64,000 bases of DNA from Pelomonas caseinilytica (GTDB lineage: Bacteria; Pseudomonadota; Gammaproteobacteria; Burkholderiales; Burkholderiaceae_C): contig NZ_JAJTWT010000010.1 of assembly GCF_021353235.1 (NCBI RefSeq), forward strand, positions 124,001-188,000, in the 5' to 3' direction. Shown in pieces: positions 17,718 through 32,700 of this stretch (positions within the stretch are counted from its first letter, which is position 1; each line of letters starts with the position of its first letter). The notes beneath the pieces were generated by a model, which searched no databases, had not been told where the DNA came from, and saw nothing but the letters and a program-made list of their open reading frames with translations. The position numbers and the translations under genes are program-made.

Positions 17718-20700
17718 ATGCGAAAGCTGTTCGGGGACAAGAAGAACACGGGTGCCATTTCCAAGCCGGCGCAGGCGGCGGGAGTGCGCAAGCCGCGGCT
17801 CAAGACACTGGCCCAAGGACTGCGCCAGGCCCTGGCCGGCAACGATCTCCCGCAGGCCGCGCGGCTGCAGTTCGACTCCTTCGAGCCCCGCGTGCTGATG
17901 TCCGGCGACGGCGTGGCGCCCCAGGTGAGCGGCCGCATCGACGTGCCCGGCGAGGTCGACCGTTATGTCTTCACCCTGCCCAGCGACACCCAGCTGGTGT
18001 TCGACTCCCTGACCGCCGATGCCGACCTGAAGTGGTCGCTGCAAGGGCCGCAGGGCCAGGTGATCACGGCGCCGCGCGCGCTGGACGCCAGCGACGCCAA
18101 CGCCAGGAGCGGCGACGTCGCCCTCAGCCTCAAGGCCGGCACCTACACCCTGCAGGTGGACGGCATGGGCGACCACGTCGGCGACTACAACTTCCGCATC
18201 ATCGACCTGGGCCGGGCCCAGGCCATCACCCCGGGCCAGGTCGTCAAGGGCACGCTCACGCCCGGCAACCAGACCCAGGCCTACAGCTTCGGCGCCATCG
18301 CCGGCCAGACCTTCTACTTCGACGCCCTCTCCAACCCCGCGTCCACCGACTGGCGCCTGATCGGCCCCGACGGCAAGACGGTGGTGGGCCCGACCTCGGC
18401 CGGCACCGACCTCGAAAACCAGCTGCTCACCCAGACCGGCACCTACACCCTGCTGGTGGAAGGCCGCGTCGGCAACACCGCCGCCACCACCAACTACGCC
18501 TTCAACGTCCAGCCCGTGCAGGACGTGCTGGCCGACCTTCAGCTGGGCCAGGCCCTGGACGCGGGCCCGGGCTGGGTGCCCAGCCCCGAAGGCGGCGCCC
18601 TCGAGCTGGGCGGCCTGCGCTCGGTGCAGGCGCCGGCCTCGCCGGCCCTGGACCTCGGCCGCACCGTCACGATGGAGGCCTGGGTGACCGTCGACCGGTT
18701 CACCAACTCCTACATGCCGGTCGTCTACAAGGGCGGCAACGACAGCAGCTTCGGCAGCCACCGCACCTACGCCCTCTTCATCACCAGCGGCGGCGACCTG
18801 CTGCTCAGCACGGGCGACGGCGGCGAGCAAGCCCTCTACAGCTCGGGTGGGCGCATCAAGCTGGGCGAACGCACCCACGTGGCGGCGACCATCGACCGCG
18901 ACGCCGGCGTGATGAAGCTCTTCGTCAACGGCGCCGAGGTGGCCAGCGGCGCCGTGCGCACCGCCGGCAACGCCTTCTCCGCCGCCACGCAGCCGCTGCT
19001 CATCGGCCGCACCGACGAGCCCTACGGCGGCTTCAGCCCCTTCGCCGGCACCATCGACGACCTGCGCATCTGGAAGAGCGCCCGCAGCGGCGCCGACATC
19101 GCGGCCGACATGGGCGCCCAGATCACCACCGCGCGGCCGGACCTGGTGCTCAACTACCGCTTCGACGCCGCCAGCGGCAGCCTCGTGGCCGACAGCGGCC
19201 CGCTCGGACTGGCGGGCAGCGTCGTCAACCCCGTGGCCGCCGTCGCGGGTGCGGTCAGCGGACGCATCGCCACGCCGGGCCAGCGCGCCATCTACAGCCT
19301 CGACCTGACCGACACCCGGCGCATCGTCTTCGATTCGCTGCGCAGCAGCCCGATGAACTGGACCCTCACCGGCCCGGGCGGCGTGCTCGTCAATGCGCGC
19401 AATCTCGACAGCAGCGACTCGCGCGACCGCGACGGCACCGACGGCGTGCTCGCAGACCCGGCCGCCACCGGCCGCGTGGTCTACGACCTCGGCCCCGGCC
19501 ACTACACCCTCACCATCGACGCGCCGGGCGACACCACGGGCGAGTACGCCTTCCGGCTGCTCGACCTGGGCGCCACCGCCCTGCCGCTCACCCTCGATGC
19601 CACGACCACCCAGGTGCTGCCGGTGGGCAGCATGACCCAGGCCTGGTCCTTCGCCGTGGCGGCCGGCGACCGCCTGGCCTTCACCCACCTCGGCGCCACC
19701 AATGCCGACCTCCAATGGCGCCTCATCTCGCCCACCGGTGAGCAGGTGTGGAGCAGCTACTTCGGCACCGATCCCGGCGAGCGCACCTACACCCAGGCCG
19801 GCACCTACACCCTGCTGGTCGAGGGCCGCAACTATTCGATGACGGCCAACACCGTCAGCTTCAAGGTCGCCAAGACGGGCAACACCCTGGCCGAACGCGT
19901 CACGGGCTTCGACCAGGACTTCGCCGGCCCCGGCCTCGACCCGCTCTGGCAGGTGGGCGGCGTGCCCACCACGCTGACCTCGGCGGGCGCCCCCAGCTAC
20001 AGCTTCGGCACGCTGGACGGCGCGAGCGTCATCCGCCTGAACTCGGCCATTGCCGGCCAGTCCCGCGGTGCCGGCTGGACGACGGCCACCAACGCCGTCG
20101 GCCAGGGCTTCAACTACGAGGTGCGCTTCAACACGCTGGTGCAGTCGGGCGCCACCGGCTTCGACGAGCTCATCGGCCTGTCCCTGACCGACGTGGCCGA
20201 CCCCAGCCGCTGGGTCGCCACGGCCCTGCGCAGCAACACCACCGGCGGCGCCCGCTCGATGGGCGTCGACAACCGCGGCGTCGGCGGCGGCAACTACTAC
20301 CAGTCGCAGGCCTTCAACTTCAGCGACAACACCTGGTACCGGCTGCGCCTGTGGGCCGCGCCCGACAGCAGCATCAAGGCGACGCTGCTCAGCGATGCCG
20401 GCGCCGAGCTGATGACGCTGGACCTGGGCGTCACGACGGATGCCTTCGCCGGCGGCGCCCGCTTCGGCATCTACCAGTCCAACACCACGACGAGCGGCAC
20501 GGCCATCCACGACGTCGCCATCGACTGGGCCCGCCTGACCACCACGCCGGCGGCCCCGCAGGCCCTGACCCTCGGCCAGTTCGTCACCGGCACCCGCCCC
20601 GTGACGACGCAGCGTGACCTCTACACCTTCACGCTGGCCCAGCCCACGCTGGTGATGATGGACACGCGCGAGAACAGCGGCAACCTGCGCTGGACCCTGA

Positions 20701-23700
20701 CCGACGAGCGCGGCACCGTCTCCACGGGCAACTGGTCCGACTGGGGCGCCACGCCCCTGAAGGCCGGCACCTACACCCTCAAGATCGACGGCAACCTGAC
20801 GGGCGCCTACGGCTTCCGGCTGGTCGACCTCGGCGCCAGCCCCGCCCTGCCCATGGGGCAGGTGGTGTCGGGCACGCTGAACCCCGGCTACGGCGTGCAG
20901 TCCTGGCGGTTCGACGGCACGGCCGGCCAGCACCTGTACTTCCAGGGCCTGGCCGGCATCAATGCCGACTGGCGGCTCTTCGACCCCAACGGCCAGCAGG
21001 TGTTCTGGAATTACACCGGCAGCGACCAGGAACTCAACCTCGTCCAGTCCGGCCGCTACACGCTGACGCTCAACGGCTACAACAGCAACCCGGCGGCGCA
21101 GAACTTCGCCTTCCGCGTCGGCGACACGGGCGACCGCAGCCTCGACATCGACCTCGCCCAGGGCACCGACAGCAGCCCGGTCTGGGTGCCGGGCGCGCCG
21201 GCCCTGGGTGGCGGCGCGCTGGAGCTCGATGCGCGGCGCGAGATCGCCGTGCCCGACGGCGCCGCCACCGACCTGCGCAACGACGTCACCTTCGAAGCCT
21301 GGATCCACCCCGACCGCTTCGGCGCCACCTGGCAGCCCATCGCCGTCAAGGGCGATGCCGCCGGCCAGCGCAGTTATTCGCTCTGGCTCAACAGCAGCGG
21401 CTACCTGCGCCTGTCCACCTACGACGCCACCGGCGAGCAGGCGGTGGACAGCGCCGCCGGCTCCATCCAGGCCGGCGCGTGGAGCCACGTCGCGGCCGTC
21501 ATCGACAAGACCAGCCACCAGCTGCGCCTCTACATCAACGGCGTGCTGGCCGCGCAGAAGGACAACATCCGCACGGCGCCCGCCGTCGGCACGCCGGCGC
21601 CGCTGCGCATCGGCACCACCGCCGAGTACAACGCCAGCTTCGGCTCCTTCGACGGCGCCGTCGACGAGGTCCGGCTCTGGAGCACGGCCCGCACCGGCCA
21701 GCAGATCGCCGACAACTTCAACAAGGCGCTGCCCGGCGCCCAGCCGGGCCTGGCCCTGCGCCTGGGGCTGGACGAAGGCAGTGGCACGGGCGTGGCCGAC
21801 AGCGGCCCGCAGTCCCTGAGCCTGACAGTCGGCAAGCTCTTCGGCGGCATCCCGGGCGCCATCCAGGGCACGCTGGCCAACCCCGGCCAGATCGACCGTT
21901 ACCGCTTCACCGTCAGCCAGCCCATGACGGTGGTCGTCGACACCCTGCTGGGCGCCAGCGGCCTGAGCTGGACACTGTCCAACGCCTCGGGCACCGTCGA
22001 CAGCGCCGGCCTCAACGCCACCGACGCCAACGACGCCTTCCACCTCGTCCAGCTCCAGCCGGGCGAGTACACCCTGACGCTCAACGCCAGCAACGCCACG
22101 ACGGCGCCCTATGCCCTGCGGCTGCTGGACCTGGCCGGCGCCACGCCCGTGTCCATGGGCAGCGTCGTCAGCGGCACCCTCGCCCCCGCCACCCAGACGG
22201 TCGCCTACCGCTTCCAGGGCACGGCCGGCCTCAAGCTCTACTTCGACGAACTCTCCACCGGCGGGGGCGGCGGCGTGTACCGCCTCGTCGGGCCTGACGG
22301 CCAGTCCCTGTGGACCTCGGCGCTGGACACCGACGTCGACACCTTCGCCCTGCCGCTGACCGGCACCTACACCCTGCTCGTCGAGGGCCACCGCGACGCC
22401 AGGCAGAGCAATGCCTACAGCTTCCGCCTGCTGCAGGAGCCGGACACGACCACGCAGGTCACGCTCGGTACCTCGCTGGGCAACCAGCCCCAGCTCGCGC
22501 CGGGCCGCTTCGGCAACGCCCTGCTGGGCAACGGTGTGAACTCGGTCGAGGTGCCCGACGGCCCGGCCACCGACCTGGCCGGCGACATCACGGTCGAGGC
22601 CTGGATCAACCCGACGCGCAGCACGACGACCTGGATGCCCATCGTCGCCAAGGACGACGCCAACAACCAGCGCGCCTACACGCTCTGGCTGAACGCCGAC
22701 GGCTCGCTCTGGGGCGACACCCGCGACGCCAGCGGCCTGCAAAGCGCCCAGACCGTCGCCGGCCTGGTGCCGGACGGCAGCTGGAGCCACGTCGCCCTGG
22801 TCATCGACCGCAGCGCGGCCACGCCACGCATCCGCCTCTTCGTCAACGGCGTCGAGGCCGCCCTGCGCAGCGGCGGCGGCCTCAGGCCCGCTGCCGCCAT
22901 CGACACGGCCGGCAGCCTGCGCGTGGGCAGCGCCTGGTTCGACAACACCGACAAGCAGCGCTTCGACGGCCTCATCGACGAGGTGCGGGTCTGGTCCGTC
23001 GCCCGCACCGCGGCGCAGCTGCAGGCCGGCATGAACGCGCCGCTGGCCGGCAACGAATCCGGCCTGGCCGTCTACCTGCCGCTGGACACCCTCGGCGCCG
23101 ACGGCAGCACCGCCGCACTCGGCCTGGCCACCCAGGCCACGGTGAGGAACAGCTTCGCCGGCCTGGACGGCGTCATCGCCGGCACGCTGGCCCAGCCCGG
23201 CCAGACCGACACCTACCAGTTCACCCTGGGCCAGCGCACCCAGGTGTTGATGGACAGCCTCTACAACGCCTACGGCAAAGTGACCTGGCGCCTCACCGGC
23301 CCCGGCGGCTTCGACCTGACGCGCAACATGGCGGCGACGGACGCCAACGACGCCTTCCCGCTGCTGGACCTGCAGGCCGGCACCTACACCCTGCGCATCG
23401 ACGCCAGCGGCGAGAACACCTCGGCCTACGCCCTGCGCATGGTGGCGACCTCGGCCCTGCCGGTGATGACCCCCGGCACGCAGGTGACCGGCACTCTCAA
23501 CCCTGGCAGCCGCACCGCCGGCTGGCGCTTCCAGGGCACGGCGGGCAGCAGCTACTACTTCGACGCCGCCGCCTTCGGCATGACCGACGGCCGCGTGCGC
23601 CTGGTCTCGCCCTATGGCGCCGAAGTCTGGTACGCCACGCCCGGCAACGACGTCGACACCTTCACCCTGCCGGCCACGGGCGAATACCTGCTGCTCGTCG

Positions 23701-26700
23701 AGGGCCGCCGCGACGACACCGACCTGCCCGGCAACTACAGCTTCAACCTGCGCCCGGTCACCGACGCGCAGCAGCCCCTGGTGCTCGGCCAGGGCCAGCC
23801 CAAGGCGCCCGATTGGCAGGGCAGCGCCCTCGGTTTCGACGGCACGCAATGGCTGCAGGCAGGCGCCGACCCGGCCCTCAACCTGAGCCACAACGTCACG
23901 ATGGAGGCCTGGATCAACCCGGTCCAGCCCGACACCAACTGGACCTCGCTGCTCTACAAGGGCGACGGCAACGGCAGCCAGCGCACCTTCAGCCTCTGGC
24001 TCAACCGCAACGGCTCGCTGCACGTCTCTACCGGCGACGGCAGCAACCGCACCCTCGGCACCGCCGCCGGCCTCATCCAGTGGGGCCAATGGCAGCACGT
24101 GGCCGCCGTCATCGACCGCGACAGCCACCAACTGCGCCTGCTGGTCAACGGCGTCGAGGTGGCCAAGACCACGCTCTCGGGCAACGACGCCACCGCCTCC
24201 AGCTCGCCCCTGTTCATCGGCCAGGCGCGCGCCGAGCAGAACGGCGACTTCTCGAACTACCGGGGCGCCCTGCGCGACGTGCGCGTGTGGAACCAGGCGC
24301 GCAGCAACGCCGACATCGCCGCCGGCACCCAGGCCGTGCCGACCGGCCAGGAGGCCGGCCTGGTGCTCAGCTACCTGCTGAACCAGCCCGGCGGAACCGC
24401 CGTGACCAACACCGTCGCCGGCGCACCGGCCGGCAGCCTCGTCGGCCTGTACGACGGCCTGCCCGACACCGTGCGCGGCCACATCGCCTCGCCGGGGCAG
24501 AAGTCCGTCTACACCCTGCAGGTCGACAGCCTCAAGCGCGTCGTCTTCGACAGCCTCAGCGACAGCAACTTCACCTGGACCCTGGCCGGCCCCGACGGCA
24601 CCCTGGTCAATGCCCGCCAGTTCAACGCCAGCGACTCCGTCGACCGCAGCGGCAGCGACGGCCACCTGTCCAACCCCGCCGACAACAACCGCGTCGTCTA
24701 CGAACTGCGCCCCGGCACCTACACCCTCAGCGTCGACGCGCCCGGCGACGCCACCGGCGACTTCGCCTTCCGCCTGCTCGACCTGGCCGCCGCGCCGCCG
24801 CTGGCCGTGGGCAGCGCCGTCAACACCACCCTGGCCGCGGGCAATTCGACCCAGGCCTACCGCTTCGACGTGACGGCGGGCGACCGCCTCTTCTTCGACT
24901 TCCTGTCCGCCAGCAACACGGACATGCGCTGGCGGCTGATCTCGCCCACCGGCGAGCAGCTCTGGACCAGCAACTTCAATGGCGACGTCGCCACCCGCAC
25001 CTACCTGCAGGGCGGCAGCTACACCCTGCTGCTCGAGGGCCGGCGCAACAGCCCCAATCCCAACAACCTCGCCTTCCAGGTCGTCCGCCAGGGCAACACC
25101 CTGGCCGAACGCGTCAGCGGTTTCGACGACAGCTTCGACGGCCCGGCCCTGCCCGGTGCCGCCGGCTCCGGCTGGACGCAATCGGGCGGCAACCTCAGCG
25201 TCAGTGCCGACGCCGTCGGCGGCGCCTCGGTCGTGCGCCTGCACACCCAGCAGACCAGCTACCAGACCGGCAATGCGCTGACCACCACCGCCACCGCGGC
25301 CGGCCAGGGCCTGAGCTACGAAGTCCGCTTCAACACCCTCGTGCAGGGCGTGGCCGGCGTCAGCACCGACGAGTTCATCGGCATCAACGTGCAGAGCGCG
25401 GCCGACCCCAACCGCAACGCCTGGGTCAACCTCTTCAGCGACGCCAGCAACAACCGCCAGTGGCGCAGCGGAACGACCAACGTCGGCGGCGCGGGCTACA
25501 GCAGCACGGCATTCGCCTTCGCCGACAACACCTGGTATCGCCTGCGCATCGAGGCGCCGGCCGACGGCAACCTGCGCGCCGTCGTGCTGGCCGACGACGG
25601 CACCACCGTCCTCGCCTCGCGGGACCTGGGCGTGACGACCGACGCCTTCGCCGACGGCTTCCGCTTCGCCGTCTACCAGTACGACACCCTCGGCGGCGCC
25701 CCGCATCCCTCGGAGGTGGCGGTCGACTGGGCCCGCGTCACGACCACGCCGCCGGCCAACCAGCCCATCAGCCTGGGCCAGCTCGTCAGCGGCGACCACA
25801 AGTCCGCCACCCAGCGCGACACCTACAGCTTCACCGTCACCCAGCCCACCCAGGTCGTCATGGACCCGCGGGCCGACAACGGCAGCCTGCAATGGACGCT
25901 CAGCAGCGTCCAGGGGCAGTTCGGCAGCCTCAACTTCCAGCAGCGCAGCTCCGACTACACGGCCAACCCCGTCATGACCCTGCCGCCGGGCAGCTACACG
26001 CTGACCGTCTCCGGCAGCGGCACGGGGCTGTACGCCTTCCGGCTGCTGGACCTGGCCTCGGCCACGGCCATCACGCCGGGCACCGCCGTGACCGGCGCCC
26101 TCAACCCGGGCAACGAGACCGACCTCTACAAGTTCGACGCCACGGCCGGCCAGCGCTTCTACTTCGACATGCAGCAGGTCGGCACCGCCGACAGCAGCTG
26201 GCGCCTCATCGCCCCCAACGGCCAGCAGCGCTGGTTCAGCAACCTCAGCGACGTCGACACCCAGGTGCTGGACCAGACCGGCACCTGGACGCTGGTCGTC
26301 GAAGGCCGGCGCTACCAGGCGAGCGGCAGCAATGCCTACCAGTTCAACGTCCGGCGCCTGACCGACATCGCCGGCAGCCTGACGCTGGGCCAGCGCGTCG
26401 AGGCCACCCTCACGCAGCCCGGCCAGGAGGCGAACTACCAGTTCGCGCTGACCCAGCGCAGCCGCCTGCTGTTCGACACCCTCAACAACGCCGGCTTCCG
26501 CTGGACGCTGACCGGCCCGCAGGGCGTGGTCGTCAACGCCCGCACCCTGACCAGCTCCGACGCCCAGGACTTCTACTTCTACAACCCGCTGCTGGACCTG
26601 CCGGCCGGCAACTACACCCTCAAAATCGACGGCGTCGACGACGCCACCGGCACCTTCGCCTTCCGGCTGCTGGACCTGGCCTCCGCCCCGCCCATCACCA

Positions 26701-29700
26701 CGGGCACGCCCTTCACCACCACGCTGCCCAGCGGCACCGAGACCCAGCTCTACAGCTTCACCGCCAACGCGGGCGACAAGTTCTTCTTCGACGTCCAGCA
26801 GTTCACCAGCAGCAACGGCGCCTGGCGCCTCTTCGGCCCGGCGGGCAACCAGGTCGCCTACGTCGGCAACTTCGCCGACCTCGACGTGCAGACCCTGGCC
26901 GACGCCGGCAGCTACGTGCTGGCCTTCGAAGGCCGCTACAACGCCGGCGCCAGCAATGCCGTGCGCATGCTGGTGCAGCCCCTGCCCGACGTGGCGCCCA
27001 CGCGCATCACCGGCCTGGAGTACCAGCCCTCGCCCGACCTGATGGCGCAGGGCCTGCAAGTCACCGCCGCGGGCGGCGCCATCGAGTCCGGCAGCACCGT
27101 GACCGTGGCCTGGACCGACCACAACGGCGGCGAGCGCCCGGCCAACCTCAGCTGGCACGACCGCATCGTCGTCAGCCGCGCCGACACGGGCGAAGTGCTG
27201 GCCACCCGCGTGCTGCCCTACGACGTGGGCAGCCTCGGCCCGCTGGCCGCGGGCGCCGACGTCGCCCGCTCCGTACAGCTCAACCTGCCCGAGGGCATGC
27301 GCGGCGCCGGCCTGCTCCGCGTGGCCGTCACCGTCGACGTCGACAACGTGCTCGACGAGCGCAACACCACCGGCACCGGCGAGAGCAACAACACCACCGT
27401 CACCCAGGTCACGGCCACGCTGCCGGCCTACGCCGACCTGCTGCCCGAGCAACTGAGCGTGCAGCCGGCCGGCGGCTGGCTGCCGGGCAGCAACGTCACC
27501 GTCGGCTGGACCACCCGCAACGCCGGCACCCGCGACACCAGCGGCGCCTGGCAGGAGACCCTGGTGGTGCGCAACCTCATCACCAACCAGGTCGTCTACA
27601 CCACCACCGTCGACCACGACGGCAGCGTGCTCGCCGCCGGCAACGGCACGGCCGCCCGCAGCGTGGCCATCGCCTGGCCGGCCGGCGCGAGCAGCGAGGG
27701 CCGTTTCTCCTTCACCGTCACGGTGGACGCCGGCGGCGTCGTCCCCGAAGTCAACCCGGCGGGCACCGGCGAGACCAACAACACCGCCAGCGTCACCCGC
27801 GTCTCGGCGCCCGACCTCGTTCCCGCCAGCCTCGCACTGGACCCCGGCCCCGTGCAGAGCGGCGCCACGCTCACGCTGCGCTGGACGCTGTCCAACGCCG
27901 GCAATGCACCGGTCACGACCGGCCTGGCCGAGCGCATCACCGTCTACAACGCCACCACCCACCAGACGGTGGTGACCAAGTCCGTCATCTACGACCCCGT
28001 GGCCGACGGCCCCATCGAGGCCGGCGAACAACGCCAGCGCCAGGCCAGCTTCAAGCTGCCCGACGGCGTCGCTGGCGCGGGCGACCTCGTCATCACCGTC
28101 ACGGCCGACGCCAACAACAGCGTCGTCGAAGACAACGCCGGCGCCACCGCCGAGTCGAACAACGCCGCCACGCTGGCGGCCACGTCCGTCGTCGCGGCCT
28201 ACCCCAACCTCAAGGTCAGCGCCCCGACGGCGCCGGCCAGCGCACGCGGCGGCGACACCGTCACCGTCAGCTGGACGGTCACCAATATCGGCAGCGCCGC
28301 CGCCACCGGCAGCTGGACCGACCACCTGGAGCTCTCGGGCAACACCCTCTACGGCGACGGCGACAACCGCGCCACCGCCGACGTCGTCCACCAGGGCCCG
28401 CTGGCGGCCGGCGCCTCCTACACCGCCACGGCCCAGGTCACGCTGCCGCTGCAATACGACGGCACGCTGAACTGGATCGTCCGCACCGACGCCGGCAACG
28501 CCGGCCCCGAACCCGACACCCGCGCCGACAACACCTCCTCCGCGACCCCCATCGACGTGACGGCGCCCTACGCCGACTTCAACGTCGAACTCGTCACCGC
28601 GCCGCCTTCGGCCGTGGCCGGCACCCAGGTCGAGATCGCCTGGCGCGTGCGCAACCTCGGCGACACGGCCGCCACCGGCAGCTGGAAGGACCGCGTCGTG
28701 CTGTCGCAGGACGGCGTGTTCGGCAACGGCGACGACATCGTGCTGGATACGGTGCTGCACAACGGCCCGCTGGCCGCGCAGGACGCCTACGGCGAGCGCC
28801 GCACCGTGACCCTGCCGCAGGACCTGCCGGGCACCTGGCGCGTGCTCGTGAAGAGCGACCTCGACGGCAGCGTCTACGAAGGCGCGCGCCTGGGCAACAA
28901 CCTCGGCACCGCCGCGGCGCCCCTGGTGGTGGCACCGGCGCCCTCCGCGGACCTCGCCGTCAGCGACATCGCCGCCCCGGCCGAAGCCCTCGCGGGCAGC
29001 CAGGTCACCGTGACCTGGACGGTCGGCAACAGCGGCGAGGCCGACGCCACCGGTCCGTGGACCGACTACGTCTACTTCAGTCTCGACGGCCAGCTGGCCG
29101 GCGCCACGCTGCTCGGTACCCGCACGCGCACCGAGGCGCTCACCGTCGGCGGCCACTACGACGCCTCGCTGAAGGTGACGCTGCCGGACGGCGCGGACAC
29201 CAGCACCGCGCGCATCCTCGTCGTCACCGACGCCGCCCACCAGGTCTACGAGTCGCAGCGCGAGGCCAACAACCAGGGCGCCTCGGCGGGCGCCGTCGCC
29301 CTGCGCCACGTCAACCTGCTGGCCACCAGCATCGACGCGCCCGACACCGCCACCTCCGGCGGCAGCCTGCACGTCGTGTTCAACGTCTCCCAGGCCGGCA
29401 GCGCCGTGCTCAGCGGCAGCTGGACCGACCGCCTCTACCTCTCGGCCACGCCGACGCTCGGCAGCGGCGCCCGCCTGCTCGACACCCAGGCCGTGAGCCG
29501 CACCGTCGCGGCCGGCGGCAGCTATGCCACCACCTTCGACGTCACCGTGCCGGTGGACGTGCAGGGGCCCTGGTACCTCATCGCCGTCACCGACGCGGGC
29601 GGCGGCATCAAGGAGGTCGGCGGCGAGGCCGACAACGCCGTCTCGCGCGCCATCACCGTCAACCTGGCGCCCTACGCCGACCTCGCGGTCAGCAACGTCA

Positions 29701-32700
29701 CGGCGCCCACCCAGGTCATCGCCGACCCGGCCCGCGTGACCGTCGGCTGGACCGTCAACAACCATGGCACCGGCGCCGGCTACACCGGCAGCTGGACGGA
29801 CCGCGTGGTGCTGTCCACCGACGACGTCATCGGCAACGCCGACGACCTCGTCCTCGGCAACTTCCTGCACGAAGGCGGCCTCGCCAAGGACGGCAGCTAC
29901 AGCCGCACCGAGACCATCTTCGCCCCCGCCAGCTACCGACCGGACCGCTACAAGGTCTTCGTCGTCGCCGACGCCCTCGGCCAGGTCTTCGAGAACGGTT
30001 CCGAGGCCGACAACCGCGCCGCCGCCGCCGCGCCGCTGGACCTCATGCCCCAGCCCTACGCCGACCTCGTGCTGACCGACGTCAGCGCGCCGGCCACCGC
30101 CCAGTCGGGCGGCAAGCTGGCGGTGACCTGGTCGGTGAGCAACCAGGGCATCGCCGTCACCAACAGCACCAGCTGGTACGACGTCGTCATCGTCTCGGCC
30201 AACCCGGACGGCAGCAACCCCATCGTCCAGCAGGCCTTCGACCACTTCGGCGCCCTCGGCACCGGCCTGGGCTACACCCGCACGGGCGAGATCACCCTGC
30301 CCCAGGGCTTCTCCGGCCCGGTCTACGTGACCGTCAAGGCCAACGCCGGCAACCAGGTCTTCGAGTTCATCAAGAACGACGTCCACAACGTCCGCAGCAC
30401 CGGCCCCGTGCAGGTGGCGCTGTCGCCGGCGCCCGACCTGCGCGTCTCGGCCATCAGCGCGCCCACGGGCGCCTTCGAAGGCGACACCGTCGACATCACC
30501 TGGACCGTCAGGAACGACGGCCAGGCCGCGGCCAATGGCAGCTGGACCGACGTGGTCTCGCTGCGCAAGGCCGGCGCCGACCCGAGCGACCCGACCAGCC
30601 CGCGGCCCATCGTGCTGGGCAGCTACACCACCAGCGGCCCGCTGGGCGCCGGCCTCACCTACACGCGTACCGAGCGCATCAAGCTGCCCGCGCGCATCGA
30701 GGGCGGCTGGCAGGTCGTCGTCGCCACCGACACCGGCAACACGGTCTTCGAGGGCAACCCGGAGATCGACAACAACACCCGCGTCAGCAGCGTCAACACC
30801 GTGCTGTCCCTGCTGCCCCGCCCGGACCTGCAGGTCGAGAACATCACCGCGCCCGACACCGTTCAGGCCGGCAGCAGCGCCTCGGTCAGCTTCGACGTGG
30901 TCAACCGCGGCACGGTGGGCACCTCCACCAAGTGGGTCGACCGCGTCTACTTCTCCTACGACGACCAGCCCGGCGCCGACGACATCCTGCTGGCCACCGT
31001 GCCCAACGGCTCGGCCCTGGACCCGCTGACCGGCCAGTACCGCAGCACCACGCCCAGCTTCGTGCTGCCCGAACGGCTGCGCGGACCCGGCTACTTCCTC
31101 GTCTACGCCGATGCCGGCGGCGCGGTGGACGAATACCCGTCCACACAGGAGAGGAACAACTGGACGGCCAAGGCCGTCACCATCACGGCCCAGCCGCTGG
31201 CCGACCTGGTCATGTCCGCCGTCGTCGCGCCGTCTCAAGGCGTCTACGGCGGCGAGGTCACGGTCACCTACACCGTCACCAACAAGGGCTCGGCGGCCAC
31301 CAGCGTCTCCGGCTGGACCGACACCCTGTGGCTGACCAAGGACAAGACCCGCCCCAGCCCCGGCTCGCGCTCGGTGCTCTCCTCCGACGGCACGCCCATC
31401 GTCATTCCCGGCAACGACGCCGTGCAGCTGGGCAGCTTCGCCCACGCCGGCGTGCTGGCCGTGGGCGAGAGCTACACGCAAACGGTCAAGGTGCGCCTGC
31501 CCCAGCAGATCGCCTCGGGCACCTACTACATCACGCCCTGGGCCGACGCCTACGACGCCGTCTACGAGGACCAGCTCGCCACCAACGTCAACCCCGACGA
31601 CCCCCGCGAGGCCGACAGCAGCAACTACAAGGCCCGGGCCATCGACGTCATCGGCACGCCCACGCCCCCGCTGCCCGACCTCATCGTCACCGACGTGTCG
31701 ACCAACGCCAGCGCCGCCCAGCCGGGCTCGGTGGACGGCCCGCTGACCGTCACCTGGACCGTGCGCAACATCGGCGAGGGCCAGGCCGTCGGCGTCGGCG
31801 GGACCTGGTACGACTACGTCTTCGCCCACGACACGGCGGACATCTCCGCCCCCAACGCCAAGATCTGGTTCCTCGGCGCGTTCGAACGCAGCAACTCGCT
31901 GGACCCGCTGCAGAGCTACACCCAGACCAAGAGCTTCGACCTCTCGCCGGCCCTCATGGGCATGTATGTCTCGGTCATCGCCGACAACAACCCCCAGGCG
32001 CCCTTCGTCATCGAGAGCAACGAGCACAACAACACCAAGACGGCCGAGGCGCCCGTCGTCGCCCGCCCGGCCGACCTCAAGGTCACGTCCATCACGACCC
32101 AGCCCGTCAACTACTCGGGCGAGAAAACCCAGGTCACCTGGACCGTCGTCAACGACGGCGCCGACGTCTGGAGCGGCACGCATTTCTGGACGGACCGCGT
32201 CTACCTGTCGCCCGACCCGGTCTTCGGCAACCGGGCCATCCAGGTCGGCAGCTTCGTGCACGCGGCCGGCGGCGGCCTGGCCCACGGCCAGAGCTACACC
32301 ACCACCGGCGAGATCACCGTGCCGGCGGGTTGGGACGGCCCCTACTACGTCTACGTCGCCACCGACGTGGTGCACAACCCCAACGACGCCGAGGCCCAGG
32401 CGGGGCTGAACGCCGACTCGCGCGCCTTCTACGGCAGCTCGGTCTACGAGGGCGCCGCCGCCACAAACAACCTCAGCCGCGGCGAGCTCGTCGTCACCTA
32501 CCGCGAGCCCGACCTCAAGATCACCCACATCGACGTGCCGGCCGGCCTGACCTCGGGCCAGTCGGTGCCGCTGAGCTTCACCGTCAGCAACCTCGGCACC
32601 CGCGACGTGCGCCAGTGGAGCTGGGCCGACCGCGTCTACCTGTCCCGCGACCCCTCGCTGGACACGACCGACTTGCAGCTGGCGAGCTTCACCCACTACG

